From the IMG/VR virus record IMGVR_UViG_3300020122_000171, positions 1 to 47,105 of that record: a stretch of 47,105 nt of DNA; one strand, 5' to 3'. Below are positions 8,601-17,192 of the stretch, piece after piece (within the stretch, counting starts at the first letter, position 1; each line of letters opens with the position of its first letter). The DNA comes from a virus. Under the pieces are notes generated by a model. It worked only from the letters and a program-made list of their open reading frames with translations. It was not told the DNA's origin and did not search any database. A program made the translations under genes and the position numbers.

Positions 8601-11600
8601 CTTGTTCTGTTTTCTTACCTTCTATTTCAGTAGCTTTATTAATAGCTTCTTCATAGTTTTGATAATCACGTTTCTCTTCACGTGCTACAATTGTACGGGC
8701 TAGTTTAGGAGTTAGATCTTTACCGGTTAATCTTTCAAAGGTTTGTTTAAATGCAGATTGTAATGATTGTCCTTTTGTTTCGTTTCCTAGCGATTCATTT
8801 TTGATGTAATCGGCAATATCCTGAGTAGTTATTTCTATTTCAGGAGTTGATATTTCCTGGGCCGTAACATCTAATGGTTGTGCTTTTTCGCGGATAAACC
8901 GTTTAGCTACAGTTTTTGATTTTTCATTTTTATCAATATATTTATCGAAATCCTTATTGTTAATAAAAATATTCGACTCCCTTATTATCTTATTCTTTTC
9001 ATTTTCTTTTTTAGGCTGATTTTCTAATTTAAGATAATAAATAGCTAGCTCTAATGGGTTTTCAGATTCGTATGCGATATGTCGCATGGCCTCTTCTTCT
9101 TCATTAAAATCAATATTCTGCTCTGTTGCTTTCTGTTCAGAAGTTTTACCTTTAGAAAAATCCTCCTCTTTTATTTTTTCTTCACTCTTTTTGGTGGACG
9201 TTTTCCCTTGCTTGCCTTGTTCCACTCCTCCACGTTCACTCCCTTCTTTTCCAGTTCCTCCTTGTTTGCGTTGAAGAACTTCCTTTGTGCTTCCGATTTG
9301 TACATCTGTTTCAGTTTTTAATTGATTAATAATAGTATTTAACGGTTGTGTTAAATCTATTCCACGCAAATCCACAATAACATCTTTCGCATAACCATCT
9401 CTGAATTTTTTAGTAATATCTTTTAATATATGTTTAAATCCAGATGTAGAACCGCCTGAAAACCCTTTCCACCTAGAAGACTCTTTAGAATAGTCAGATT
9501 TAATAGATGGGTCTGTAATTAAAGTAACTCTATTATTATCTACTCCCTGATTAAAGTGCATTATTTCATCAGGCTTGTATCCTTTTAATTTTTCTGGTGA
9601 ATCAAAACTTATAATTCTGTTTTTGTTTTCAATATTATTATTTGTTTCAGTTTTAGATTTAACATTAATTATTTCTGCATTGCCAACTTTTCCTGCATTA
9701 ATAAAATCTTCACGTGCTTTTTTATCCCATACTCCATTGTTCGTCTGTAGAGCATTAAATAACTTTATATTTTCGCCATGAGTAACAATAGCACTACCTT
9801 TTTCATTCTTTGCAGCAATAGCATTATATGCTTTAATATTCCTATTTTTAAAGGTGTTAAATGATTCTCCGATTTTCCAAACTTTCCCTTTTTTATCAGT
9901 ATATTCAGTAGCATCAAAATTATCTACAAAATATTTCTTAGGAAATACTTCATCCTTTTGTTGTACATAGTCACCAATATCCCATACATCAAATCCTTTC
10001 ACTCCTTTAATAGTTAATCCTTTTACTTTAGCTGCAACGCGTTTTGATGTTTCTGCTGCACGTTCAGTAGGTGAAGTGTATATTTTAGTTATACCTTCTT
10101 TTTTAATTTGATCTGCTGCTTTATTTGATGCTTGTTTGCCTTCTTCATTAAGTGGTATATCTGTTGTTCCACTGATCTTACCTGCTTTATCTTCGGCAGT
10201 ATCTCCGTGATGTACTACTAATAACTTATGAGTTGGTTGTGCTAATGTTAGCTGTTTAGCAGTATGAAAATTAGTAACTTGCAAGTGACCTAAAAGGTGC
10301 TTATTACCTTTATCCATTGTCCTAATTTCAATCTTATCACCATAAGGCACACCCTCTTTATTCATTACCTTCCCTTCTGGATTCCATTCTTCTTTAGGGA
10401 CTAGTTTTAACGCTACTTTATTTCCGACACGTACTCTACTTACAACACCATGTTTCCCTACATTAATAGCTGAACTGGTAATAGGATGTACAACTTCTTT
10501 CCCATTAACATTTACCATTACTCCTAATTGATTGTTGTACAGCTTGCCCCTGTCAACAACAATCCCTGGCGTAATTTTACTTTTAGTGGCGCGAAGTTTA
10601 TCGGATATTTCTTTATGAGAAATAGCAATAGCGTGTTCTTGTTTATTTTGTTGTTCAGGAATAACTTCTTCTTCGAGAGGTGTTATTACCTTTTCTTTTG
10701 AAACAATTGAAGGATTAATTTCTTTTCGTTTTTGCGCAATAACATCTACTAAATCAGGAGTTGATAATCCTTTCTCATCAGCTTCTTTCAAAAATGCATC
10801 TAAATCCTTTTCAGTAGTAGCTGTTTGTATTTGTCCTAATAAAGCATCGTGTTTATCTCCTGCTGATTCTTTTTGGACAGATTTTGTCCTTTTTTTAACT
10901 GCCTTTTCTTTAGGCTGTTTTTCTTCTTTTAGCTTATCAGCAATTGCTCTTTGTTGTGATTCAATAGACTTGCCTGTAATGGCAGAAATCTCATCACTAT
11001 TAGCCCTTAATATTTTTTGAGTATCACGTAATGCAGCATGTGGAATAGTTCCTTCAATTTTACTATCAGGATCTAATTGTAAATTATCAATTTGAGCTTT
11101 TAAATTTTCATTGCTCCATGTTAAATCAAATACGCGTTTCTTTTGAGTATTGTCTAATTGAACACCTACATTTTCAACCTGCTTGTTATATTTACCAAAA
11201 GTGTTAATCTTTTGATTTGCTAAGTCATAATCATTTTGGGTAATAGTACCATTATCTTTAGCCCTTGCTAATTCCGCTTTGAGTCCTGATACATGCTCAT
11301 CACCTCTTATAACTGCTTCATAAGCACTTTGACTTTGCTCATTCTGTTTTTGCTTCATAGCGATATGCCCTCCACCGCCTGCCAACAATCCACCAATACC
11401 ACTATTAATCATTTCGCCAAACGACTCAGGAGAAAAGGCTTCCTTGCCGAACTTCCCTTCCCCTATTGCATGTCCTTCACCAAATAATTTATCATAAATC
11501 TCTGCTGAAGCATTTTGAGTTAATTGTTGTGCTACTTCTTCAGTTGCTTCTCCTGCTGCTGTTCCTGCTAATTTAGCTGCATATCTCTTACCGTATATAG

Positions 11601-12726
11601 TGCCCAATGACATTACTTCTTTATAGGCTTCATCAATGCCTTTTTGAGTAATATTGCCAGCTTCATCACGTTGTAACTTTTTAAGTACCTGGCGGCCTAT
11701 TAATTCCTTTTCTGTTTGAGCTGCCTCATTGCCAAGTATCTTACCTGAAAGACCAAGATTCATCTCAATAAATGCAAGTGGTAATGATACTAAACTACCA
11801 TACATAAATTTCTCTCTATCTTTTAATCCAGCAGCTTCGGCCATATCAAGTACATCTCCCATATTGATAGTAGCACTTGCTAAAACTTGTTTAGCAGTTA
11901 ATGCTGCTTTCTCTGATAGTACTGCTCCTTCTGCTACTGTTCCTAGCCCTCCTGTTAAAGCATTCGCTGCCACAAATTGTAATATGCTGCTTGCTGCTTG
12001 TGAAATATTTCCTGCTACATTGTCAGTAGTAAAATTAAAACGTGAAGGATCAAGTATATCTTTAAATGACTTAACTCCTTCAGTATTAAATAATGCTTCA
12101 TTTGATTTAGCACTTGTATTTGCTTCCAATGCTTTTAACCGTTCTTTCCCACTTTTATACCATTCAGGTTCTTTACCTGTAACAAATGTTTGACCCATCG
12201 CTCCTACATCTTCTATTGCCCCTATAAACTGAGGGATAGAATTAAGCAAGTTTTTGCTTATGGTAGTTAATGGATGGTCATCATCAGCAGATTGTTGACT
12301 TCCCCATACACTTTCTACATTAACACTTTTAGGTGGTTTTTCTCCTGGTTTTAGTGGAATAGGCAATCCAGTTTCAGGACTTTTATACCATGTCTGAAAC
12401 CCTTCTTGTAATGGATGTTCTCCCGATACAGTTTTGATAGCATCGTCCAATTTTGTTTCGTCAACATACGGCGCTATTGTTTTAAGATATTTTTTCTCAT
12501 CATCATTAACACCGCCAATAAAATCTAATGCTTCAATTTTATCATTTAATTTTTGAGTACGATCATCAATGAGTGTAGATAACTCATGCCCTTGTGATAA
12601 GGGTTCTAATACATTCGTATTCCCAACAGGAGTTATCTTACCAACTGGCTTTGGTTGTTCTTCTCCATTATCAGATAAGCTAACGGGAGTAATTCTTCCA
12701 ATAGGGCGTATTTTAATCTCTCTCAT
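5644..12726 (-). CDS. giant polyvalent virion protein with histidine-phosphatase and zinc-metallopeptidase domains
   Basis: The 2360-residue protein is the longest in the window. Two similar short motifs open it (IGRITPV, VGKITPV). Residues about 230-460 are Ala/Gly-rich with helical hydrophobic stretches. A histidine-phosphatase domain lies at about 832-1010: VVHHGDT (H839-H840-G841), PLNEEGK, TSPTERAAET, GESFNTF and VTHGEN (H983). The usual catalytic Arg before His is replaced by His. A low-complexity charged linker (about 1130-1200) follows. A zincin motif HEYGH (1453-1457) has downstream Glu residues in AKEVLAEAIG (1500-1509) as the possible third ligand. The C-terminal 500 residues are helical with no clear family. 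It follows two other cargo-type genes. Proteins like this ('polyvalent proteins') are packed in the head and injected with DNA; that role is inferred. Confidence 0.75.
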   Translation of the reverse strand: MREIKIRPIGRITPVSLSDNGEEQPKPVGKITPVGNTNVLEPLSQGHELSTLIDDRTQKLNDKIEALDFIGGVNDDEKKYLKTIAPYVDETKLDDAIKTVSGEHPLQEGFQTWYKSPETGLPIPLKPGEKPPKSVNVESVWGSQQSADDDHPLTTISKNLLNSIPQFIGAIEDVGAMGQTFVTGKEPEWYKSGKERLKALEANTSAKSNEALFNTEGVKSFKDILDPSRFNFTTDNVAGNISQAASSILQFVAANALTGGLGTVAEGAVLSEKAALTAKQVLASATINMGDVLDMAEAAGLKDREKFMYGSLVSLPLAFIEMNLGLSGKILGNEAAQTEKELIGRQVLKKLQRDEAGNITQKGIDEAYKEVMSLGTIYGKRYAAKLAGTAAGEATEEVAQQLTQNASAEIYDKLFGEGHAIGEGKFGKEAFSPESFGEMINSGIGGLLAGGGGHIAMKQKQNEQSQSAYEAVIRGDEHVSGLKAELARAKDNGTITQNDYDLANQKINTFGKYNKQVENVGVQLDNTQKKRVFDLTWSNENLKAQIDNLQLDPDSKIEGTIPHAALRDTQKILRANSDEISAITGKSIESQQRAIADKLKEEKQPKEKAVKKRTKSVQKESAGDKHDALLGQIQTATTEKDLDAFLKEADEKGLSTPDLVDVIAQKRKEINPSIVSKEKVITPLEEEVIPEQQNKQEHAIAISHKEISDKLRATKSKITPGIVVDRGKLYNNQLGVMVNVNGKEVVHPITSSAINVGKHGVVSRVRVGNKVALKLVPKEEWNPEGKVMNKEGVPYGDKIEIRTMDKGNKHLLGHLQVTNFHTAKQLTLAQPTHKLLVVHHGDTAEDKAGKISGTTDIPLNEEGKQASNKAADQIKKEGITKIYTSPTERAAETSKRVAAKVKGLTIKGVKGFDVWDIGDYVQQKDEVFPKKYFVDNFDATEYTDKKGKVWKIGESFNTFKNRNIKAYNAIAAKNEKGSAIVTHGENIKLFNALQTNNGVWDKKAREDFINAGKVGNAEIINVKSKTETNNNIENKNRIISFDSPEKLKGYKPDEIMHFNQGVDNNRVTLITDPSIKSDYSKESSRWKGFSGGSTSGFKHILKDITKKFRDGYAKDVIVDLRGIDLTQPLNTIINQLKTETDVQIGSTKEVLQRKQGGTGKEGSERGGVEQGKQGKTSTKKSEEKIKEEDFSKGKTSEQKATEQNIDFNEEEEAMRHIAYESENPLELAIYYLKLENQPKKENEKNKIIRESNIFINNKDFDKYIDKNEKSKTVAKRFIREKAQPLDVTAQEISTPEIEITTQDIADYIKNESLGNETKGQSLQSAFKQTFERLTGKDLTPKLARTIVAREEKRDYQNYEEAINKATEIEGKKTEQAQKGYEKDIAKGKIVPQEQKKSTRSQKNIDKIIAQLQKSIPKATIIYDKNLKSAGQLSADGKTITINPDYAGLDTPIHEYGHILIDALGGTKNALINQGVNQLKESTLWADTKTLYPELDEDMLAKEVLAEAIGREGAKLFTDQSKQNKFVSWLSGLFYKLKSALGIDKNIAKKLASQLLSKKDLNITPEPTEQTQEQKIKASEEVNEDLHDEPKEKKSKSLAERKQVVIEQILNAKKFHGLSKANIKDVGDLLKLYKEKDLEELSLKDLKSLHANIIAAIGIAKIREKHPEFDYTIIPRKDISIVDIYMKALSDFSESHPEMQELARSFNEHFENSVEEKQKALQEIVAVEEKIIREYNKQHGILQAAKNYLNPFVDNSQYYNFVVGKNGVIEKGSEGYNKLTDIQKEFIDTYTKYKKKFKNLASEEIFGEEGIIKVNKTFDEFYHKSDAGILNAYLLYSSEVSEVIDGVRMYYTNTKGQIEKLPFSEIKQRIADQSNKNIISKVKAIYELTRYKKKATELIGNKQHEGEPIGSYDVTENGQFNISNGKIRSKFNKSFSNSREYSGDHGMALREFVKDMTFIENIQPVIPMIESIEHFNKLFGKEREHLTKWLDIWKKGVILKTPQESLGKGIDATMKFMRRWTQLRIMAFNIPAGAFNVLIGKYNNYRGSSLKVNKTGDIRYTKDFKKSQAVAKRYRLVSLEENEAPEKHIGKLFNLLAFGMTQAGENYIQTSGTIGQMTDTEWNWLDKEGNVTGKDAKEVKEREAILRKQFIVYKKNIADIQGKYSENEKRNFSHFELGRMLMQFKTWMPDTIRDRFAKRYININGDVKEGTLASLQRQGIKDIIQQMKDPKFFTSNDPEYVLLRRNLRSAMAMTTLFALWLGSSDDDDNKEYADVLHKAIIDMSFVMNTDQLSFLAGTPAASLGTITEALKVINAVITLEEYKSSGKGHEAGELKAFNTGTKLLPYGKFIQIGEKLMPDEE

Positions 12727-12728
12727 AG

Positions 12729-14210
12729 TTATTGTTTATAAGGAGCAACAGCATTGCCATTAGCATCTAAAATCCATAAGTTACCTGCTTCATCTTTCCC
12801 TACTCTTTGATTTTCATCAGTAGAAATATATGGATCTTCTTTATGTGGACTTATATTATGAGCATTGCCATAATTATCAGCTAAGTTAATATTGCGTGGA
12901 TCATAATGATGTGATACAGGAAATTCTACAAAATCCCTTCCTTTCTCATCGGTATATTTCGAAAAATCTTTTTTGTATTCATTATGAATACTCCAATTTG
13001 TTGATCCATTACTTGGTCCGCCAGGTAATATTTGTCCAAATCCTCCTTCATCGATAACATCTTTATAATTATCCCCTAACTGATAAAAGTTCTCAATAGG
13101 CATACGTACCATTACTTTATGATTAGCAACAGGAACACCGCCAATATTATCAACAGTCACAATACCAGTAGAATTAGCTTTCATTAAACCTAAATCTTTA
13201 GGTTCGCCAAAAGGAGTTTTTACATTATTAAGATTCATTTGCCCGTAATCATTAGCAAACGTCTTATCCATTGCTGCCGGATTAAAATCTATCTCTGCGC
13301 CTGGTTGATGTAATGCCTTAACGTGCATTGTTGACCACATATCTTTAGCCTCTGCTGGAGTTTTACTACCTTTAGCATCCAAACGTGGAGCAAATCCGAT
13401 ATTAATCTCATCCTGTTTAAAATAAGGATTCATACGTTCTAATGTAAACTGATTAACAGTCTTAGCATTAGTTTTTTCATTGTCATTTAACTGATCGAGA
13501 TAATTATTGTAATCTTTTTTAAGATATTTCCCCCAATTTCCACTTGCTATTGCATGTTCAACAGCTTGTAATTTTCTTGTTTGAGAAATTTGTTTTTTAT
13601 AACCTCCATCCTGATAAGAAGAAACTTTATCATGCTCTACATTTTTAGCAAGGTTCATTAATATAGTTGCAGTGTCTTGTGCTGCTTCGGGAGGAACAAA
13701 ACTAAATGCTTTTAATCCTTGTTTTTTAGCTACCTCTTCTCCTGCTTGATGACCGAATTTTAAATAATTATCTCTGCCTGCTTGTATAGCTTTCCAATCA
13801 TTAGAATTGACAATATCAGCATTCTTTGGATCTGATTGATATTTATCCATATCCTTCATAGCCGTATCGGCAGCTATTCCTCTATTCAAATGTTCGTTGT
13901 CTTTTAATTCACGTAACATAACTCCATACTGAGCACGTTTCTGAACATTAGTTTGCCAATCAGGATTTTGATTTATATATGAACCGATACGTTTAATTTG
14001 AAATTGTGCTTGTTGCTTCACCATAGGGTTGTCAAAACTATTCATAGGTGTGGCAAACGCCATATCATCAGCAAGCATTTTTGCTTTTGCTGCTGCTTCA
14101 TTCTCTGCCCTACGTTGCGCTTCTTCGTTATAACGTAAATCGTTAATACGTTGATCGTATTGTAAATTAGCGGCGAGGCCGGTTCTGAGCCCAAATTCGA
14201 GTAATGGCAT
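12729..14210 (-). CDS. internal virion (cargo/ejection) protein
   Basis: The 493-residue protein starts with a long charged, Ala-rich helix (about 15-60, NEEAQRRAENEAAAKAKM) and continues mostly soluble and Asn/Asp/Lys-rich, with no membrane segment or signal peptide. It lies 2 bases from the giant protein and 10 bases from the 989-residue protein; all three form one block directly after the tail nozzle gene, where crAss-like phages keep their ejected cargo proteins. No catalytic motif is recognised. Confidence 0.55.
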   Translation of the reverse strand: MPLLEFGLRTGLAANLQYDQRINDLRYNEEAQRRAENEAAAKAKMLADDMAFATPMNSFDNPMVKQQAQFQIKRIGSYINQNPDWQTNVQKRAQYGVMLRELKDNEHLNRGIAADTAMKDMDKYQSDPKNADIVNSNDWKAIQAGRDNYLKFGHQAGEEVAKKQGLKAFSFVPPEAAQDTATILMNLAKNVEHDKVSSYQDGGYKKQISQTRKLQAVEHAIASGNWGKYLKKDYNNYLDQLNDNEKTNAKTVNQFTLERMNPYFKQDEINIGFAPRLDAKGSKTPAEAKDMWSTMHVKALHQPGAEIDFNPAAMDKTFANDYGQMNLNNVKTPFGEPKDLGLMKANSTGIVTVDNIGGVPVANHKVMVRMPIENFYQLGDNYKDVIDEGGFGQILPGGPSNGSTNWSIHNEYKKDFSKYTDEKGRDFVEFPVSHHYDPRNINLADNYGNAHNISPHKEDPYISTDENQRVGKDEAGNLWILDANGNAVAPYKQ

Positions 14211-14220
14211 ATTCTATAAA

Positions 14221-17190
14221 TTACTGATTATATGTTGCATTATACCAACTTGTAGCATTGGGATATTTAGCTTTTGTCGTTGGATGTTGTAAATCATATT
14301 GTGCTTGTATATCAGCAGGAGTTAATGTAGCTAATCCACTTGTTGTAGCATTAGCTGTATTATCTCTTTTATCTTTTGCTTTTAAAGCATCAGCATATCG
14401 TTGTGATCCAACTAAATTTTCAATACCGGCATTTGTTAATTGTGCACCGGTTCCTTGTCTTAATTGAAACAAATTCATTTTTTGATTAAAAGCCATATCT
14501 CTCTTCTGAGAAACAGCTTGATCTAATCCATAAGATTGTTGTTGTTTTTGTAATCTGAAATTTTCACTATCAGCAGCTAAATTTGATAATGAAGCATTGG
14601 CCTCTTGTGTTGCTGCTCCCTGATTTGCTAATTGAGTTCCTGCACTACCTCCACTTAATCCTTGTACTTGTTTGTTTTGCATCCTACGATTAAGTTCAAT
14701 ATCCCTTTTAACATTATTAATGTTAGAAGGATTATAACCAAACTGAGCGTTTTCTTTAGCTTGTTGTTGATCTGCTATTAATGCAGGGTCAATGGTATAT
14801 ACTGGTGCTGTGCCATCATTTATTAATGAACCTATACCAAGTCCTGTTTGAGCAATAGCTAATCCTTTCCCCCAATCAAACTGCTTATTTGTTCCGTTTG
14901 GAGAAGTAGGAGTATTTACTGGAGGATTTTGAGATGTAGTTGTTGTTCCTGCTGTTGGTATAGATGTTTTTGCAGCATTAACATCGTTAGCTAATTCAGA
15001 AGCCGTATATGGTTGTCCTGTTTTAGGATTAACAGTTTTTGTAAAATCAGGTGTTGCTCTTGCCGACATTGTTTCCATCGGTTGACGTGCTATTGATTCT
15101 TTTATTCCTGCACCATTAGGAGTTGTTGATCGTTGTGTAGCTGTATTAGCTGATTTGTTTGCAGATACGGGGGTATTATTTCCCACTCTTACTGATTCAG
15201 TACGTGCCGGAGTAGTAGCATAAGTTTGTGCTGTATTAGCAGCTATCTTTTTTGCAATGCCTCCATTTCTTCCTGTTACTTGTTTGTTAGCAATACCTGA
15301 TGTATCTACTTGCCCTGGGATAGGCTTATCTGTTTGTTTTATTGATTTTGATGCAGGAGTATTAGATGTGTTTCCATATTGTTTATCATATTGAGCTTGT
15401 AATGCCTTAGCATTATCATTAGCTTTTTTATAATAATCAATTAGGCCTCTATTCTTATAAACAGATGCTTGATTTTTAGCAGTATTAATTTGATCTAATA
15501 AATTATTCTTATCCTTTTCGGGTTGTTGCGCTTTACGTGCATTAGCTGTAGCTGTTGTAGCATCAATATTAGCCGTCCCTCCTAATTTAACTTTAGCATC
15601 AAATTCTTCTTGGCTTATCTTGCCATTAAGCAATTGTTGTTTCAAAGCATCCAATTGATCTTTACCTAAAGGTGTTCCTCCCTTCGCAAGTTTATTACTT
15701 GGTTTAGCATCAGGAGCAAGTTTATTTAAATCGACTCCTTTCTGAGTTAATATAGTTACTTCCTCCGGTGTAAAATAATGTTCACCATCTGATACTTTAA
15801 CATCAGTATCCCCTTCTTTTAATGGTGCTTTTTGCGCCTTTGAATCACCTAAAAATTGTTCACGTAAATGTTCCGCTATTGGTGCATTTATTGCCGGAAC
15901 TACAAATCCTCCTTCATGAGCTTCCATTTTAATAGCATCTTCTTTAGGTCCACCTTTACCAACTATCTTGCCTCCCTTTTTTCTTACTTGAGTTGTAATA
16001 GGATTCATAGCATTAACCGTTTCACTAGGATTGCTAATTGATAATGGGTTGTATAATGGTAAATTTTTGATTGTGTCCTTTTCTGCAACCGGTAGTTTCG
16101 TGGTGCTATCAGGAGGATAGAAATTATTTAAGTTAGCTAATGGCGTAACATATTTATTTATTTTACCCCCATCGGCTTTACCTTGCATGGGAATAAATTG
16201 GTCTCCATTCCAACTACCTCCTGTATTTTCAGGAATAGAATACAATGACTCATTACTAAAAGTTTCATGATTTGGACGTTTATATAAATCAGGAAAATGT
16301 GCATTAGGATTACTTAGTTCAGATTTAGGAGTATTCTTAAAATAAGAATACATATCATAATCTTGTTTATCCGAAATTGGTTCACCTCTTTGTCCTTCTA
16401 ATGTATTTTTAGAATACCATTCTTGAAATGGTTTATCATTTTTTGCAAGTGAAGGATTCCATAATTTATTTGTATCTGCCTTCTTTATCTTACCTCCATC
16501 AGCATAGTTAATCCCATAATTATTTAATACTTGTGCTTTAGTTGCATCATCTTGAGCATTATTGTAATCTGCCAATGCTTTAGGATTTGATTGTAAAACA
16601 GAAACATCAAATGAGGATGAATTAAATGGCTTCATCGAAACGGCATTACCACCAGTACTTGTTCCTGCAATTGTTCCAACGGGAGGCTGAGTGCTATTAT
16701 TTCCCATCCCGCCAAAAACTCCTTTAGGATTTGATTTAGAGATTCCGGTTGTAGATAATAGTGCATTTCCTTTAACAGCTAATGCACTAGCCGTATTCAT
16801 TTGACTTTTCTGTTTTCCTGTTAACGTATCATCTTGGCCTATAACTTGTCCAGCGATGCCTTGTACTCCTTGCATTGCTGTTCCAGCGCCAGGGGCTAAA
16901 TAATTTAATGCTGCATCTCCTATACCTTGCACAACAGGTGCAGCAACATCAACATCTCCATGTAGTTTTCTTCCTAATGCTGTATTATAATTTTTTCCTT
17001 TAATTAAATCTTGTCCTCCATATTGAGAAGCATATGCATCAATAGCTAATCTTCCAGCATCTTTAGCATAAGACATAAAATCTGTTTTGTCATTAGCAAA
17101 TGGATTAATAGCATTAGGAGCAACATAATCTTTAATAGTGCCACCCATTACATATCCTTTTCTTTTTTTAGGGGCTTTCTTCTTGGCCAT
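14221..17190 (-). CDS. internal virion (cargo) protein with basic N-terminus and repeated GGKI motifs
   Basis: The 989-residue protein begins with a strongly basic peptide (MAKKKAPKKRKG). Three short motifs recur: ADGGKIKKAD (about 232), ADGGKINKYV (about 342) and KKGGKIVGKG (about 403). Between the first two, FPDLYKRPNHETFSNES resembles a segment I recall from many large phage internal proteins. VSDGEHYFTPEEV follows at about 465. The rest is Thr/Asn/Gln-rich low complexity (about 560-800) and a Gln-rich helical C-terminus. No enzyme motif is seen. Position after the nozzle gene and before two other large soluble proteins suggests a DNA-associated cargo or ejection protein. Confidence 0.55.
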   Translation of the reverse strand: MAKKKAPKKRKGYVMGGTIKDYVAPNAINPFANDKTDFMSYAKDAGRLAIDAYASQYGGQDLIKGKNYNTALGRKLHGDVDVAAPVVQGIGDAALNYLAPGAGTAMQGVQGIAGQVIGQDDTLTGKQKSQMNTASALAVKGNALLSTTGISKSNPKGVFGGMGNNSTQPPVGTIAGTSTGGNAVSMKPFNSSSFDVSVLQSNPKALADYNNAQDDATKAQVLNNYGINYADGGKIKKADTNKLWNPSLAKNDKPFQEWYSKNTLEGQRGEPISDKQDYDMYSYFKNTPKSELSNPNAHFPDLYKRPNHETFSNESLYSIPENTGGSWNGDQFIPMQGKADGGKINKYVTPLANLNNFYPPDSTTKLPVAEKDTIKNLPLYNPLSISNPSETVNAMNPITTQVRKKGGKIVGKGGPKEDAIKMEAHEGGFVVPAINAPIAEHLREQFLGDSKAQKAPLKEGDTDVKVSDGEHYFTPEEVTILTQKGVDLNKLAPDAKPSNKLAKGGTPLGKDQLDALKQQLLNGKISQEEFDAKVKLGGTANIDATTATANARKAQQPEKDKNNLLDQINTAKNQASVYKNRGLIDYYKKANDNAKALQAQYDKQYGNTSNTPASKSIKQTDKPIPGQVDTSGIANKQVTGRNGGIAKKIAANTAQTYATTPARTESVRVGNNTPVSANKSANTATQRSTTPNGAGIKESIARQPMETMSARATPDFTKTVNPKTGQPYTASELANDVNAAKTSIPTAGTTTTSQNPPVNTPTSPNGTNKQFDWGKGLAIAQTGLGIGSLINDGTAPVYTIDPALIADQQQAKENAQFGYNPSNINNVKRDIELNRRMQNKQVQGLSGGSAGTQLANQGAATQEANASLSNLAADSENFRLQKQQQSYGLDQAVSQKRDMAFNQKMNLFQLRQGTGAQLTNAGIENLVGSQRYADALKAKDKRDNTANATTSGLATLTPADIQAQYDLQHPTTKAKYPNATSWYNATYNQ

Positions 17191-17192
17191 GA

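Noticed and set aside
9079-9321. Plus-strand frames inside the giant protein gene
   Set aside because: They are antisense shadows of the charged linker of the 2360-residue protein with low-complexity Phe/Leu/Ser translations.
5644-12726. Virion RNA polymerase
   Set aside because: The position fits, but no DxDGD-type catalytic motif was seen; the recognisable motifs are phosphatase and peptidase.
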